52,829 nucleotides of DNA from Planctomycetota bacterium (GTDB lineage: Bacteria; Planctomycetota; Planctomycetia; Gemmatales; Gemmataceae): NCBI GenBank assembly GCA_016872605.1, contig VGZI01000019.1, forward strand, positions 1 through 52,829. The letters are read 5' to 3'. Shown here piece by piece: positions 8,061-19,263 of this stretch. Each line of letters opens with the position of its first letter. Position 1 is the stretch's first letter. A program made the translations under genes and the position numbers. The notes under the pieces are model-generated. The model was not told the origin of the DNA and did not search any database. It saw only the letters and a program-made list of their open reading frames with translations.

Positions 8061-9197
8061 TCAACATCGCGCAAACACACGCTGCGCCGCGGCGACGCCG
8101 GCGCCGATCTCGATCGGCTGTCCCATCTCCGAAAGCACCAGCTCCACGCCGGCGATCGCAGCCAGGATGTCGAACTGATCGATGTAGCCCATGTGGGCCA
8201 GGCGTATGATCTTGCCTTTCAGCGTGTCCTGGCCGTTGGCGAGCTTCAGCCCATATTGCTTTTCGAGCTTGCCCAACAGGACCGTTGAATCGATGTTCGC
8301 CGGCATCTTGACGACCGTCAGCGCAGTGTTCGGCTGCGCCGGGAAAAGCTCCAGGCCGAGCGCTTGAAAACCGGCTCGAGCGCCGGCGGCGTAACGCGCT
8401 TGCCGAGCCCAGATGTTCTCGATTCCCTCAGCCAGAATCTTCTTCAGACTGACGCGCATCGCGCGGATCAGGGTATGGGCTGGCGTATACGGCGTGTCGT
8501 TGGTCTCGAGGTTCTTGCGTGCTTTCCTGAGATCGAAGTAAAAAGTGCGCGGGTTCGGGTTCTTGTCGATCGCCGTCCAGGCCTTGTCGCTGACCGAGAG
8601 AAACGCCAACCCCGGCGGCATCATCAGCGCCTTTTGCGATCCCGTGCAGTTCATGTCGATCTGCCAGTCGTCGGTTCGGCACTCCATCGCGCCGAGGCCG
8701 CTGATCGAATCGACGATGAACAGCGCCGGCGTCGTGGCGACGAGCTTGCCGAACGCCGCGATGTCATGCCCGACACCTGTCGACGTTTCGCTGAGCGTGG
8801 CGCAGACGGCCGTCGCATCGGGATGATCACCAAGCGCCTTGGCAAGTTGGTCCGGTTGCACAGCCTGACCGTAGGGAACCGTGACGTTGATCGACTCGAT
8901 ATTGAACGCTTTGGCGATGTTCTTCCAGCGCTCGCCGAATCGGCCGGCGATCAGACAGATAACCTTGGCGCCGGCGGGCACGCTGTTGGCCAACGCGGCT
9001 TCGAGCGCGCCGGTCCCGGAACTGGTGAGCGGAACAATCGCGTGCTTGGTGACAAATATTTTCTGAAGATCCGCCAGCACCTCGCCAAGAAGGGCGCGGA
9101 ACTCAGCGGTGCGATGGAATATCATCGGCTTGGCGAGTTCGAGCAGTGTTTCCTCCGGCACCGGCGTCGGCCCGGGCGTCAGTAATCGCTGTTTCAT
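8061..9197 (-). CDS. Class V PLP aminotransferase (alanine/serine-glyoxylate or phosphoserine type)
   Basis: The 378-aa protein starts at ATG 9197 with AAAGGA nine bases upstream. LTPGPTPVP at 6-14, SSGTGALEAA at 59-68 (cofactor phosphate binding), D163 in FIVDSISGLGAME, and the PLP lysine K189 in CTGSQKALMMPPG are all in place for the alanine-glyoxylate/serine-pyruvate group. HMGYID near the end is also typical. In organisms that lack a normal SerC, members of this group can make phosphoserine. Because serA lies downstream on the same strand, with only the small HEPN pair between, a serine-synthesis role is a reasonable inference. Serine-glyoxylate aminotransferase activity is the main alternative. 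Confidence 0.88.
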   Translation of the reverse strand: MKQRLLTPGPTPVPEETLLELAKPMIFHRTAEFRALLGEVLADLQKIFVTKHAIVPLTSSGTGALEAALANSVPAGAKVICLIAGRFGERWKNIAKAFNIESINVTVPYGQAVQPDQLAKALGDHPDATAVCATLSETSTGVGHDIAAFGKLVATTPALFIVDSISGLGAMECRTDDWQIDMNCTGSQKALMMPPGLAFLSVSDKAWTAIDKNPNPRTFYFDLRKARKNLETNDTPYTPAHTLIRAMRVSLKKILAEGIENIWARQARYAAGARAGFQALGLELFPAQPNTALTVVKMPANIDSTVLLGKLEKQYGLKLANGQDTLKGKIIRLAHMGYIDQFDILAAIAGVELVLSEMGQPIEIGAGVAAAQRVFARC

Positions 9198-9337
9198 GCG
9201 TTCGTCCTTTGAAAAAAGTCGTTCCTCTCATTGTAAAGAATCGGTTTCGTTCGTTTATTGACACTCAGAACGAAAAATCTCGTCTTCGTTTAGCTGCGTG
9301 GCGCCGCGCGGGGGCTGAACGAAGAAAGGTCAGCGCC

Positions 9338-10177
9338 ATGTCGACTGCGGAAACGAGCTACGTTCGCTGCCCATTTTGCGAGGCGACGTTGACGGCGTCG
9401 CCGCGTGAGTCGGTCGTGCATTGTCCGTGGTGCAACCGCGAGTTCGCGCCGGAAAAGACGCGAAAGCGGAGAGATAGATTCGGCGAAGAGCAGCTTGGCA
9501 ACGAATGGAAAGCAACGGTGACCATGGCCCTCGTGGCCGGCGCCATCGTTGCGTTCGTCGCTCAATTCGTCGTCAGCATCATTCGAATCAACCTTTTGCA
9601 AGAGCTTGACGAAGCGCTCGAACGACAGCTCGTGATGCCCTTCAACATTCCAGGCGACCTCGAAGCACGCCTCGGGCATTGGCAGGATGTCGGCGAACAG
9701 GTCATGACCGTGGCCGTTGTTGTCGCAGGGCTGGCCGGCATCGCCTTCTTGGTCTGGCTCGATCACGCCGTCGGCAACCTGCACCTTCTAGAAACGACCG
9801 GTTTGGCTTTTGACCGCACGGGGACCGTGCTTTCCTTTTTCATTCCGATTCTTAATCTCTTTCAACCGCACGCCAGCATGCAGGAGATCTGTCAGGCGAG
9901 CGATCCGCTGCACGCCCAGACGCGCACTGCTTGGAAGAGTTCGCCGTCGCTGCGCAGTGTAACCGTCTGGTGGCTCAGCCTGCTCGCCGCCGGTCTGCTG
10001 GCCGGCCTGGGCGTTCTCGCATCGAACGACGACCATCACATGGAAGGCATCCTGTATCTTCTTTGCGGCGTGGACATCGCCCTGACGATCTCCGGCTCGG
10101 CCCTGCTCTATGTCATCTTCACCGTCGAGCAACGACAACGCCAGCGGTATGAGATGCTGAACGACGAGGATCAATAG
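9338..10177 (+). CDS. Zinc-ribbon DUF4328-like membrane protein
   Basis: The ATG at 9338 has aaagg upstream and gives 279 aa; the open frame before it lacks protein character. The N-terminus has a zinc ribbon, YVRCPFC (about residues 8-14) and VVHCPWCNREF (about 27-37). Four hydrophobic segments follow: TMALVAGAIVAFVAQFVV, VMTVAVVVAGLAGIAFLVWL, VTVWWLSLLAAGLLAGLGVL and ALTISGSALLYVIF. Between segments two and three is FDRTGTVLSFFIPILNLFQP followed by MQEICQASDP, the hallmark of DUF4328 proteins. The biochemical role of that family is not established. It faces the YyaL-like gene across a hairpin, so the two are convergent. Start and family are fairly sure. Confidence 0.78.
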   Translation: MSTAETSYVRCPFCEATLTASPRESVVHCPWCNREFAPEKTRKRRDRFGEEQLGNEWKATVTMALVAGAIVAFVAQFVVSIIRINLLQELDEALERQLVMPFNIPGDLEARLGHWQDVGEQVMTVAVVVAGLAGIAFLVWLDHAVGNLHLLETTGLAFDRTGTVLSFFIPILNLFQPHASMQEICQASDPLHAQTRTAWKSSPSLRSVTVWWLSLLAAGLLAGLGVLASNDDHHMEGILYLLCGVDIALTISGSALLYVIFTVEQRQRQRYEMLNDEDQ

Positions 10178-10185
10178 AAAGAGCC

Positions 10186-10230
10186 GCGCACGAAGTAAGC
10201 GGTCCTTCGGGCCGCCGCTTACGCCGTGCG
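10186..10230. terminator. Hairpin between convergent genes (two-way terminator candidate)
   Basis: The arms gcgcacgaagtaagcgg and ccgcttacgccgtgcg pair with two small bulges around a tccttcggg loop. It sits nine bases after the DUF4328-like stop and 14 bases before the end of the facing gene. There is no clear T-tract on the plus side, so termination is inferred from position and stem. Confidence 0.6.
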
Positions 10231-10243
10231 AGGGTCTTTGATG

Positions 10244-12214
10244 CTACTGTTTCTTCTTCTCCGGCGGCCTGCCCTCCACGTACACATCCACTGCCTGCGC
10301 CATCGTGACCAACCCGGGGCCATACGCTTTCATCGTGCCGGCGAAGAACTTGAAGCTGCGCTCGGCCTCGGTCTCGTATTTCGTTTCGCCCGTGAGTTTG
10401 GCGAGGCGCATCAGGTTTCGGGTGGCCTGGCTGTTGCCCGATGAGATAACGCCGTCGTGCTGGTCCTTCGATCGGGCAAAGAACTTCTCGGCATCGTGAG
10501 CGGTGTAGTAGAAACCGGCGCTCTTCTTGTCGCCATGAAACTCGAGCATGGTGTCGGTCAGCTTTTTGGCGTGGTCGAGCCATTGCTTGTCCTTGGTCGC
10601 TTCGTGCAGGTTCAGCAAGCCGTGCACGAGGCAGGTGTAGTCTTCGAGATAACCGTTGACGGCGGCCTTGGGCTGCTGGCCCGGAGCGGCGCCATAGGTC
10701 CGCAGCAGTCGGCCTTCCTTGGTAAGCTGATGTTTCAGCACGAACGCCGCCGCCCGATCGGCCGCCTTGAGGTACTTCGGTTCCGCGAACGTACGGCCCG
10801 CCTCGGCGTATCCCGCGATCATCAGGCCGCTCCAGGCCGTAAGCGCGATCTCGTTGCGGAACGGCTTCTCGCGCTTCTCACGCACATCGAAGAGCTTCTT
10901 GCGAATCGGATCGAGCTTCGCGAACAATTCAGCCTCGGTCATTTTGAGATCCTTGGCCACTTCATCCGGCATCTTGGACCAACGCAGGATGTGATACTTG
11001 CCTTCGAAGTTGGCATTGCCGTCGGTCACGTAGACTTTCTTGGCGAACTCGAGATCGGCCTTGTTCGGCAGAGCGTCGGCGAGTTCCTTCGGCGTCCAGA
11101 CATACGAGCGGCCTTCCTCGTGCTCCGTTTCAGCGTCTTGCGACGAGTAGATCGCCCCCTGGGGCGAGGTCATCTCGCGGTCGACATACGCCAGCGTTTC
11201 CGCGACGATGCGGCGATAGAGCGGGCGTTTGGTCAGGCGATACGCCTTCGAGTAGATTTCAACGAGTTGCGCGTTGTCGTAGAGCATTTTTTCAAAGTGT
11301 GGCACGGTCCAAGTGCGTTCGGTGGAGTAGCGGTGGAAGCCGCCGCCCAGCTGATCGTAGATGCCGCCGATCGCCATCTGATCGAGCGTGAGCGTCAAGT
11401 GCTCGAGAACTTTCTTGTCCTTGGTCCGCTCGGCGTAGTGAAGCAGAAAGTCGAGGCGGGGCGGCATGGGAAATTTGGTGCCGCGGAACTTGCGATTGGG
11501 ATTGCCGAAGCCGCCGTACTCCGGATCGAATTCGTCGCGCAACTCCTCGGCCACGCGATCGACGAGATCACGGTTGAGCGGAACGATTGCCAAGCCGGGC
11601 ACGAGGGCGTTCTCCAATGCACGAGCGGTGGCGGCGGCGATTTTGTCGGCTTGCTTGTCGAATTCCTTCGGTTCGTCTTTATAGTTGTCCCGAATCGCGG
11701 CGAGAATCGTCTTAAATCCAGGGGCGGTCTCGCCGTCGATCTTCTTGTCCTCGCGCGGCCAATACGTTCCACCGACGATGGGCCGACCGTCCGGCATGAG
11801 GAACATCGACAACGGCCAACCGCCCTGCCGGCCTTGCACGTTGAGCGCGGTGAGGTAGATCTGATCGATGTCCGGGCGTTCCTCGCGATCGACTTTGATG
11901 CAGACGAACGAATCGTTGAGGATCTTGGCGACTTCTTCGTTGTTGAACGATTCACGCTCCATCACGTGGCACCAGAAGCAGGAGCTGTAGCCGATCGATA
12001 GGAATATGAGCTTCTTTTCCTTCTTGGCCTTCTCGAATGCTTCGGGACCCCAGGCGTACCAGTTGGTCGGGTTGTGGGCGTGCATGAGGAGATACGGGCT
12101 CGTCTCCTTGGCGAGGCGGTTCGTGAACTTCGGTTTGCCTTTCTTCTCGGTTGCATGAGAGTGCGGCGCGAGAACGATGGCGAGGACCGTGACGAAGATC
12201 AATCGAGGCAGCAT
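10244..12214 (-). CDS. Exported YyaL/DUF255 thioredoxin-domain protein (spermatogenesis-associated protein 20 family)
   Basis: The 656-aa product begins at ATG 12214. The frame stays open to 13468, but that part is the mirror of the next gene. The N-terminus [20 protein letters not shown] followed by AT is a signal peptide, unlike the usually cytosolic YyaL proteins. The DUF255 thioredoxin-like domain follows, with [20 protein letters not shown], the CxxC motif in [14 protein letters not shown] (about 73-86), [10 protein letters not shown] and GGWPLSMFL. The C-terminal two thirds is an alpha/alpha barrel like those of GlcNAc 2-epimerases ([30 protein letters not shown]). The family's activity is not known. 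It is divergent from the giant PQQ gene with 267 bases between. Confidence 0.92.
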   Translation of the reverse strand: MLPRLIFVTVLAIVLAPHSHATEKKGKPKFTNRLAKETSPYLLMHAHNPTNWYAWGPEAFEKAKKEKKLIFLSIGYSSCFWCHVMERESFNNEEVAKILNDSFVCIKVDREERPDIDQIYLTALNVQGRQGGWPLSMFLMPDGRPIVGGTYWPREDKKIDGETAPGFKTILAAIRDNYKDEPKEFDKQADKIAAATARALENALVPGLAIVPLNRDLVDRVAEELRDEFDPEYGGFGNPNRKFRGTKFPMPPRLDFLLHYAERTKDKKVLEHLTLTLDQMAIGGIYDQLGGGFHRYSTERTWTVPHFEKMLYDNAQLVEIYSKAYRLTKRPLYRRIVAETLAYVDREMTSPQGAIYSSQDAETEHEEGRSYVWTPKELADALPNKADLEFAKKVYVTDGNANFEGKYHILRWSKMPDEVAKDLKMTEAELFAKLDPIRKKLFDVREKREKPFRNEIALTAWSGLMIAGYAEAGRTFAEPKYLKAADRAAAFVLKHQLTKEGRLLRTYGAAPGQQPKAAVNGYLEDYTCLVHGLLNLHEATKDKQWLDHAKKLTDTMLEFHGDKKSAGFYYTAHDAEKFFARSKDQHDGVISSGNSQATRNLMRLAKLTGETKYETEAERSFKFFAGTMKAYGPGLVTMAQAVDVYVEGRPPEKKKQ

Positions 12215-12481
12215 GACAGGCCCCCAGGAGTATTTGTTTAGCCGGCGTTCGAAGAACGCCGTGGGCGCCGCCAAACGACGGCGCAAGGGTCGGTTGCTCA
12301 AGATGTTAGAAACTAAGGATGCCATCGTCTTTCCAAAGATGCGGAAGGTTTTCGGTTTTTGCTGAAGGTTCGGATCGGATTGTGCTTGCCAAGATGGGTA
12401 AGCTGTGCGACAATCGACCTTTGCGATCATAAAGTAATCCTCACTCGATTCGCTTTGGTTGTCCTCTCGAGGGAGACCACC

Positions 12482-15400
12482 ATGTTGCGTCTGCGTCAAG
12501 GGCTGGTGTTGTTGGGATTGGCCGTTCTCGTGGCCGTCGCGGTCATCGTGTTCCCTGACCGGGGCGATGCCTTCGCGAAGAAAAAAGGCGGCCCCATCGA
12601 CCCCGTCCCCGTGGGCGGCGGCAGCGCATCGGGACACAGTTCGGTCAAGATCTCCGAAGACTCCAACTTGCGCCGCATCCTCAACGTGGGCCGCGATTGT
12701 CTCAACGATAAAGATTGGCCCCAGGCGATCGAAGCATTCCAGAAACTTCTCGAGCAACCGAAAGACCATTACGTTCAAGTCACTGAGAAAGATCCGACCG
12801 GCCAGGAAGTGAAGCGCTGGACGAGCGTGAAATTTGAGGCGAACAACCTCATCGGTTCCATGCCGTTGGAAGGACTGCTGATATACGAGCAAAAACACGG
12901 CGCCGACGCCAAGACCAAACTCGACGAGGCGAAGAAAAAAGGCGATCGCGAGTCGCTGGCCGAGGTGGCGCAAATCTTCTGCCACACCCATGCCGGCATC
13001 GAAGCCAACGAAATCCTCGCCACGCTCTTCCTGCAGCGAGGCCAAATCTTCACGGCGGCATTGCGTTACGAAAAGCTGCTGCAAATGAACCCCGAGCGCA
13101 CCAAGCTCAGCGATCTGACGCTCTTCAAAGCATCGCTCGCTTTCTACCGCGCCGGCGACAAGAAAAACTACGAAGAAACGTGGAAACGGTTCTCCGACAA
13201 TCTGCAAGGAAAAGTCGGCTTGAAGCTCGGCGAGGATGTGATCCCGGTCGCCAAGCTCGATGCCGCCATCAAGGATGCCACCTTCGTGGATCCCGTGAAC
13301 GTGCACGACTGGCCGTCGTGGCGAGGCAATGCGCGCAACTCCGCACAAGCCAGCGGCAGCCCGCCTCTCCTGGACAGCAAACTGTTCTCGCGCAAGATTT
13401 TCATGGACAAGCCATATGAAGGCGCCGCCGATGACGATCCCGATCAGGCGTCGCTCGATCGCGTGCAACGCGCCATCAAGCAGGTGGCGGATGCCAATCG
13501 CGCCGTGCTGCCCGGCTTCTTCCCAATCGCGTCGAACGGCGTCATGGTGTATCGCAGTCAGCGCGACGTCCGTGCCGTCGCCCTGCGGCCCATCGAGCTG
13601 CGCGACGAAGATGGATCAATCAGCAAGTTCCAGCCGGGCCAAATCGTCTGGCGCTCGATCCCGCACGACCGCAGCCTGGCAATCTTGCTCGAGAAGCCGG
13701 CCCTGCGCGCCAAGATCGAACAATGGATGCAGTCCTACGACGGCGTGCCCGGCTTCAATTCCCTCTTGTACGAGAACACCGTGGTCGGCACGCTCGCGAC
13801 CGATCATCGCTTCGTGTACGCGATCAACGATCTGGCCGTCCCGCCGCATCCCGGCGTATTCATGCAGAACCAGTTCAACCCTCAGTTCAACCAGTACAAT
13901 CCGGGCGAGATCAAGCCGTACATCGTGCAGAACGAGTTGGTTGCTTACGACCTCATGAACGGCAAGATGAAGTGGGACCTGAACCAAAACGACCCGATGT
14001 TCCGCGACAGCCATTTCTTGAGCTTGCCGATCTCGGTCGGCGGGAAGCTTTATGTGCTAAACGAAAAGATGCTCGAGACAACGGGCGGCGCGGCCCCACC
14101 GTTCGGCGGCGGCATCATCAACCCGTTCCCCGGTGAATCGGAGCTGCGCCTGGTCTGCATCGACCCGACCAAGATCACGCAAACCGCGACTAGCCCGAAG
14201 CCGACGATCGTCGGCGATCCGCAGCCGCTGGGGACCATCGTGCAGCACAATCGCATGGTGCAAGACATCGGCCGGCGGGTCAACGCCGTCCAGCTCGGCT
14301 ATGACGAAGGCATCCTCGTATGCCCGACGAACGCCGGCGAAGTGTTCGGCATCGACCTGATGACGCGAGGCCTGGTGTGGTCGTATCCGTATCGCGATCA
14401 GGGGCACGCTCAAGTTTGGCTGCCCGGCATGCAGTTTCAGCCTGGCTTCCCCGGCATGCCGAAGATGAACACGACGACGACGGTCTACTCGAAATGGAAA
14501 TCGTCGCCGCCGGCGATTCAGGACGGCAAGGTCGTGTTCACGGCCCCCGACGCCGACTCGATCCATTGCATCAGCTTGCGCGACGGGAAGCCGCTGTGGA
14601 AGAAGGCCCAGCAAAAGGGCGATTTGTACATGGCCGGTGTGTATCGTGGCCGCGTGCTGATCGTGAACGATACGACAATCCGGGCACTCGACCTGAAGAC
14701 GGGCGGGCAGCTCTGGACGATCTACACGGGCGATCTGCCTTCGGGCCAGGGCGTTGCCAGCAAGGACATTTATTATTTGCCGCTCAAGAAGGGCGAAATC
14801 CTGGCGGTCGATGTCGTCAAGGGCGAGGTCAAGGCGCACAATCGCGCGGCGGCTGGCTCGTCGGCGCCGGGAAACCTGGTCTTCTACGAGAATATGGTGC
14901 TCACGCAGACGCCGACCGAGGTGGTCGCCTATCCGCAGCTAAGCGCTCGGTTGGCGGATGCGGCCCTGGCATCGAAGCAGAGCCCGGACGACCTCTTCAA
15001 GCTGACCGACTACGGCGAACTGCTGCTCAAGGACGGCCAGGTGCAGGCCGCCGTCGATGTGCTGCACAAGGCGTACAACAACCGTCCGCAAGAGCAGGCG
15101 CTCAACAAGCGCGTTCGCGAACGGCTTTTCGAAGCCTTGACCGATCTCATGCACATCGACTTCGCCAAGGCCGACAAGGATTACCTCGACACGTACAAGG
15201 CCCTCTGCAGCGTGCCGGACAACAATCTGGAAGAGCAACGCCGCAAGTCGAAGTTCCATCGCCTCGTTGGACAGGGACGTGAAGCCCAGGGCAATCTGGT
15301 CGAAGCATTCAAGAATTACAAGGAATTCGGAGCCCTGCCAATCCACAAGGACGAAGGCATCTCGTCGGCCGAGGATCCAAACTACAAGATTCCGGTGAAC

Positions 15401-17686
15401 ATGTGGCTGCGTGGCCGAATTTCGGGCATGCTTTCGAAAGCCACGGACGAGCAAAAAGCGCCGTTGGAAGCCGCTATCGCCAAGGAATGGGCCGACGTGG
15501 AAGCGACCAAAGACATCAACGCCTTCCGCTCTTTCGTCGGCATGTTCGATGTTCCGGTGCGCGTTGGCCGAGAAGCGCGTATCCGCCTGGCCGAGACGAT
15601 CATGGATCGCGATGAGCGCACGAGCTTCCTCGAAGCCGAAATGCTGCTCAATCAAGTCATGGGCGGCGAGTATCGCTCGGATCCGAACACGGGCGGCCGA
15701 GCGCTTGCCGCCCTCGCTCAGCTCGAAGAGAAAAAGCGGACCAACGATTCGATGCGTTTGGCTGCCGCCTATTATCGTGAGTTGAAGGATCACTACGGCG
15801 ACAAGATCGTGCGTGGCAAAAAGACCGGCGCCGACCTGTTCAACGAGCTGGCCACCGACAAGCGATTCTTGCCCTTCCTCGAAGAATCGTCAGGTGGCTT
15901 CAATGCCCCGAAGCTGGCGGCACGCGAGATCGGCGCCGGCGCTTTTGTCGTCGGCATGCCGGGCTTCGCCATGACCCCCGACGGCGATCAAGCCCCGTTC
16001 GCCAAGCAGAACCGCTTGATTCTCGATCCGAGCGATACGTTCAACCCGCGCATCCGCTTGCGCGACCAACTCACCAATCAGGATCGCTGGGTGACCAATC
16101 TCGGTCGCGTCGACATGAACCAGCAGCTGTTCTTCAATCTGTATCAACAATCCCAGGTCAACCAACCCTACTTCCCCAATGCCCGTTTCCGCTTCTATCA
16201 GCTCAAGGGGCATTTGATCGTCTGCCAGGTCGGCGTCATGGTCTACTGCATCGACGGCGACACCGGCAAGAAACTCTGGGAAATGATGACCGTCGAGAAC
16301 ATCCCGCAAAATGGTTTCGTCCATCTGCAACAAGTGACCAACGACGTCGAGGGCAACCCAGAGTTCATCTACTGGAATCAGCAGACCAACCAGCGATTCA
16401 CGGTACAGCTCGGCCGCATCGGCACGGCGCAAGCGTCGTATGTGGCCGTCATCGGCCACAAGGGCATGCATGTCGTCGATCCGTTGCGAGGCACCGTGCT
16501 CTGGAAAAGGCCGGATGTGTCGGTCAACTCGCACATCTTCGGCGATGATCAGTACCTGTTCCTGGCCGAGGCGAACGCGCCGGGCAACTTCGGCGTGGGC
16601 CGAACCATTCGCGCTACCGATGGCGAAGTACTGGCGATCGCCGACTTTAGTGCGGCCTATCAGGCGCGCATTCGCACCATCGGCCGGCATATCCTTGCAG
16701 CCAATTATGGCGACGGCGTCACCCTCCGGCTCTACGACATCATCGCCGGCAAGGATAAGTGGGCCAAGAAGTTTCCTGCCGGCTCTCATGTTCTGAAGAC
16801 CGAAGACGCCAACATCGTCGGCGTGCTCGACAACGTGGGCAAACTTACTGTCCTTGACACCAGCACCGGCAAGGAACTCCTGGAAACGAGCGTCACGCAG
16901 GGCCGCATCACCGTCGCCGATCTGCAAACCTTGCGCGACCCGCTCCTCTTGCAGGACAGCGAACGCTTCTATGTCGCGCTCAATAGGCCCATCGAGATGA
17001 ACAAGGTCGATCGCGGCCTCTTGCACAACAACTTCAACAACGGCACGCGTTGCCTGCCGATCAATGGCTGGTTCCTGGCCGTGCAACGCGCCGACGGCAA
17101 GAAACAAGTCGGCGATCGCGAAGTCGCCTGGAAGAAGGGCGACCTCGCCTGGCACAGCTATATGCCGGTGACCAATCAAATGATCGTGCTCGATCAGTTC
17201 GAGCATTCGCCGGTCATTCTGTTCACGGTTCGCTACAACGAAATCATGAACAACGGCGGCAATCGCTGGGTATCGGTCACCCAGAGCTTGCACAAGAGCA
17301 ACGGCAAAATGGTGTACGACTCCGGCCCACGCCAGATCAATGGCGCTTCGCCGATGTTTTCGCTCCTTCAGCTTGACCTCAAGGCGCGAACGGTCAATCT
17401 GATCGGATTCAGCGGCTCGGTGCAGCATTACGTGGACGACGGCAAAGGGCCGCCGCCGCAGCCGGGAGCGATGTTGAACCCGGGCAATCCGCCGGCATTC
17501 GGCATGGGTGGACCAGTCGCGCCGGGTCAGCCGTTCGGCGGCATACCGGCTGGGGCCGGTGGCCCGATATTCCCAGGGGTTATGCCTCCGCCGATGGGCC
17601 AGTTGCCGCCGCAGATTCGGCTTCGGATTGTGGATGAGGTGGAAGTCATTCCAGCGATTGAACTTCCGCCGATTCGCAAGCGATAA
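12482..17686 (+). CDS. Giant PQQ-like double beta-propeller protein with helical repeats
   Basis: The gene codes for 1734 aa from ATG 12482 (GAGGGAGA just upstream). It has a signal anchor, residues 1-30 ([20 protein letters not shown]). TPR-like helices follow at about 45-260 ([13 protein letters not shown]). A first PQQ-type propeller spans about 275-815, with blades such as [20 protein letters not shown] and [17 protein letters not shown] second helical region is at about 816-1140 ([20 protein letters not shown]). A second propeller spans about 1230-1600 ([31 protein letters not shown]). A Pro/Gly/Met-rich stretch is at about 1654-1715, then a short acidic/basic end. Blade motifs are of the BamB/PQQ scaffold kind; no dehydrogenase signature was seen, so a binding or scaffold role outside the cytoplasmic membrane is inferred. 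A squalene-cyclase-like gene follows. Confidence 0.88.
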   Translation: MLRLRQGLVLLGLAVLVAVAVIVFPDRGDAFAKKKGGPIDPVPVGGGSASGHSSVKISEDSNLRRILNVGRDCLNDKDWPQAIEAFQKLLEQPKDHYVQVTEKDPTGQEVKRWTSVKFEANNLIGSMPLEGLLIYEQKHGADAKTKLDEAKKKGDRESLAEVAQIFCHTHAGIEANEILATLFLQRGQIFTAALRYEKLLQMNPERTKLSDLTLFKASLAFYRAGDKKNYEETWKRFSDNLQGKVGLKLGEDVIPVAKLDAAIKDATFVDPVNVHDWPSWRGNARNSAQASGSPPLLDSKLFSRKIFMDKPYEGAADDDPDQASLDRVQRAIKQVADANRAVLPGFFPIASNGVMVYRSQRDVRAVALRPIELRDEDGSISKFQPGQIVWRSIPHDRSLAILLEKPALRAKIEQWMQSYDGVPGFNSLLYENTVVGTLATDHRFVYAINDLAVPPHPGVFMQNQFNPQFNQYNPGEIKPYIVQNELVAYDLMNGKMKWDLNQNDPMFRDSHFLSLPISVGGKLYVLNEKMLETTGGAAPPFGGGIINPFPGESELRLVCIDPTKITQTATSPKPTIVGDPQPLGTIVQHNRMVQDIGRRVNAVQLGYDEGILVCPTNAGEVFGIDLMTRGLVWSYPYRDQGHAQVWLPGMQFQPGFPGMPKMNTTTTVYSKWKSSPPAIQDGKVVFTAPDADSIHCISLRDGKPLWKKAQQKGDLYMAGVYRGRVLIVNDTTIRALDLKTGGQLWTIYTGDLPSGQGVASKDIYYLPLKKGEILAVDVVKGEVKAHNRAAAGSSAPGNLVFYENMVLTQTPTEVVAYPQLSARLADAALASKQSPDDLFKLTDYGELLLKDGQVQAAVDVLHKAYNNRPQEQALNKRVRERLFEALTDLMHIDFAKADKDYLDTYKALCSVPDNNLEEQRRKSKFHRLVGQGREAQGNLVEAFKNYKEFGALPIHKDEGISSAEDPNYKIPVNMWLRGRISGMLSKATDEQKAPLEAAIAKEWADVEATKDINAFRSFVGMFDVPVRVGREARIRLAETIMDRDERTSFLEAEMLLNQVMGGEYRSDPNTGGRALAALAQLEEKKRTNDSMRLAAAYYRELKDHYGDKIVRGKKTGADLFNELATDKRFLPFLEESSGGFNAPKLAAREIGAGAFVVGMPGFAMTPDGDQAPFAKQNRLILDPSDTFNPRIRLRDQLTNQDRWVTNLGRVDMNQQLFFNLYQQSQVNQPYFPNARFRFYQLKGHLIVCQVGVMVYCIDGDTGKKLWEMMTVENIPQNGFVHLQQVTNDVEGNPEFIYWNQQTNQRFTVQLGRIGTAQASYVAVIGHKGMHVVDPLRGTVLWKRPDVSVNSHIFGDDQYLFLAEANAPGNFGVGRTIRATDGEVLAIADFSAAYQARIRTIGRHILAANYGDGVTLRLYDIIAGKDKWAKKFPAGSHVLKTEDANIVGVLDNVGKLTVLDTSTGKELLETSVTQGRITVADLQTLRDPLLLQDSERFYVALNRPIEMNKVDRGLLHNNFNNGTRCLPINGWFLAVQRADGKKQVGDREVAWKKGDLAWHSYMPVTNQMIVLDQFEHSPVILFTVRYNEIMNNGGNRWVSVTQSLHKSNGKMVYDSGPRQINGASPMFSLLQLDLKARTVNLIGFSGSVQHYVDDGKGPPPQPGAMLNPGNPPAFGMGGPVAPGQPFGGIPAGAGGPIFPGVMPPPMGQLPPQIRLRIVDEVEVIPAIELPPIRKR

Positions 17687-17804
17687 ATGAATGCGCTCGC
17701 CAAAGGCGAACAGCCAAACTTGGCGTGAGAATTTGTCTCCTGCTTCGTCGATATACATGGCAGAGTTTGTTTCGTTTACCCCGTTTTTCCAAAAAGGGGC
17801 ATTC

Positions 17805-19022
17805 ATGAATCGTTTCAACCGGTTTTTGTTGGTCGCCCTCAGCCTCGGCTTGATGGGATTCCTGCCCTCGCACGCTCCCGCCCAAGACGCGGCGGAGAAG
17901 CAAAAACAGCGCGAGCGCTATCAAGAGGCGGCGAATAAAGGGCTGGAATGGCTCAAGAAAACACAGCACCCCAAAGACGGCAGCTGGAGCGCCAATGGAC
18001 AGAACCCGATCTCCATGACCGGTATGGCCGGCCTGGCGCTGCTCTGCGAAGGCAGCACCGTCAACCAGGGCAAATACCGCGATAATATCCGCCTCGCCGC
18101 TGACTTCCTCATGAAAAAAGCCAGCAAAGGGGGCGGCACCGACGGGCTCATCGGCAACCCCCAATTGGCGGGCGAGACTGGCCGCTACATGTACGGCCAC
18201 GGCTTCGCCTTGCTGTTCCTGGCATGCGTCTACGGCGAAGAAGACGACAAGGAGCGCCGGGCGGAGTTGAAGGACATTCTGACGCGCGCCGTCAAATATT
18301 GCGGCAGCGCTCAATCGAGCCATGGCGGCTGGTTCTACACTGCCAAGGGTGATCCTCCCGGCAGCGACAACGACGAAGGATCGGTCACCGTCACGCAGAT
18401 GCAAGCTCTAAGAGCGTGCCGCGACGCGGGCATCCCGGTGCCGAAGCAGATCATGGAAAAAGGCGCCGACTACCTGCGCAAATCGACGACGCCCGACGGC
18501 GGCGTGGTATACAGCCTGGGGCGCGGCGGATTCGGAGCGCCGGCCGGCGGCGGGCGGCCTGCCCTCACCGCGGCAGCCATCGCCTGTCTGTTCAGCGCCG
18601 GCAACTACCTCGAAAAGAAACCCGACGGCACCCCTTCCAAGGAATTCGACCCCTACATCAAGAAGTGGTTCCAGTTCTGCAATAGCCCGCGCGGCGTGCC
18701 GCTCGATCGCGGCGCCGGCGGCGGTGGTTTCAATCGGCTCCCGTTCGACGAATACACCCACTTCTACTATGCTCCGTCGATCTACTTCATCGGCGAAGAC
18801 GGCTGGGAGAAGATGTTCGGCAAGAATAGCCCGAATCCGTTGACCTGGAGTCTCTACAAAAAAACCTTCGTCGAAGGCGCCATCCTGCGTCCCGGCGCTC
18901 AGAACGGCGACGGCAGCTGGCAAGGCGCCGGCGGCTGGGGGTCCGGACCGATCTACACGACTTCGGTCTACTGCGTCATTCTGCAACTGGAGAATAACTG
19001 TTTGCCCGTATTCCAAAAATAG
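17805..19022 (+). CDS. Secreted prenyltransferase/squalene-oxidase repeat (alpha-toroid) protein
   Basis: The 405-aa protein starts at ATG 17805, with aaaaagggg upstream. The signal peptide is MNRFNRFLLVALSLGLMGFL, ending near SHAPAQ. The rest has the repeated DGSW/DGG pattern of the terpene-cyclase toroid: LKKTQHPKDGSWS, GMAGLALLC, GHGFALLFLACVYG, SSHGGWFYT, VTQMQALRACRDAGIP, YLRKSTTPDGGVVYSLG, NGDGSWQGAGGW and YTTSVYCVILQLE. The DxDD motif of true squalene-hopene cyclases was not seen, and the protein is shorter than those enzymes and exported. A binding rather than cyclase role is therefore likelier. It lies 118 bases after the PQQ gene and ahead of the MoxR train. Confidence 0.85.
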   Translation: MNRFNRFLLVALSLGLMGFLPSHAPAQDAAEKQKQRERYQEAANKGLEWLKKTQHPKDGSWSANGQNPISMTGMAGLALLCEGSTVNQGKYRDNIRLAADFLMKKASKGGGTDGLIGNPQLAGETGRYMYGHGFALLFLACVYGEEDDKERRAELKDILTRAVKYCGSAQSSHGGWFYTAKGDPPGSDNDEGSVTVTQMQALRACRDAGIPVPKQIMEKGADYLRKSTTPDGGVVYSLGRGGFGAPAGGGRPALTAAAIACLFSAGNYLEKKPDGTPSKEFDPYIKKWFQFCNSPRGVPLDRGAGGGGFNRLPFDEYTHFYYAPSIYFIGEDGWEKMFGKNSPNPLTWSLYKKTFVEGAILRPGAQNGDGSWQGAGGWGSGPIYTTSVYCVILQLENNCLPVFQK

Positions 19023-19036
19023 CCGACCCGCCATTT

Positions 19037-19065
19037 CGGGAAGGCTTGCACGCGAGCTCTTCCCG
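19037..19065 (+). terminator. Weak hairpin after the toroid-protein gene
   Basis: The sequence cgggaaggct, eight bases, then agctcttcccg forms a stem with one bulge 15 bases past the stop, followed by only three Ts. It may end the upstream transcript and so separate it from the MoxR gene. The next 200 bases up to 19263 hold no recognised gene. Confidence 0.35.
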
Positions 19066-19263
19066 TTTGCTGATTCGCTTGTTGGAGCCCCCAGCTCTCC
19101 CAAACGATGGCACGCGGTTGGCGGTTTACCATGAGGCAACGCGCCAACCGCGAGTCGTCGATCGAAAACCCACGAATTCCGAGTTCCGCCCGTTTGTCCG
19201 AATTCACCACAGCGTGTGGTGAATCGAATCGTTTTAACCTCCTATGACGAGACCACGTGCCGC

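Noticed and set aside
10457..12001. 514-codon plus-strand ORF opposite the YyaL-like gene
   Set aside because: The minus strand holds a full YyaL/DUF255 protein with its motifs; the plus-strand frame has none and lacks an RBS.
12215..13468. Upstream extension of the YyaL-like reading frame
   Set aside because: The frame stays open only because it mirrors the PQQ gene; the signal peptide begins at 12214.
12482..17686. PQQ-dependent alcohol dehydrogenase
   Set aside because: Only the propeller blade pattern is present; no haem-binding CxxCH or dehydrogenase signature was seen.
15890..17818. 642-codon minus-strand ORF opposite the PQQ gene
   Set aside because: It is a shadow in GC-rich coding DNA; the plus strand shows PQQ blades throughout.
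17805..19022. Squalene-hopene cyclase making hopanoids
   Set aside because: The repeats fit the fold, but the protein is short, has a signal peptide, and lacks a visible DxDD catalytic motif.
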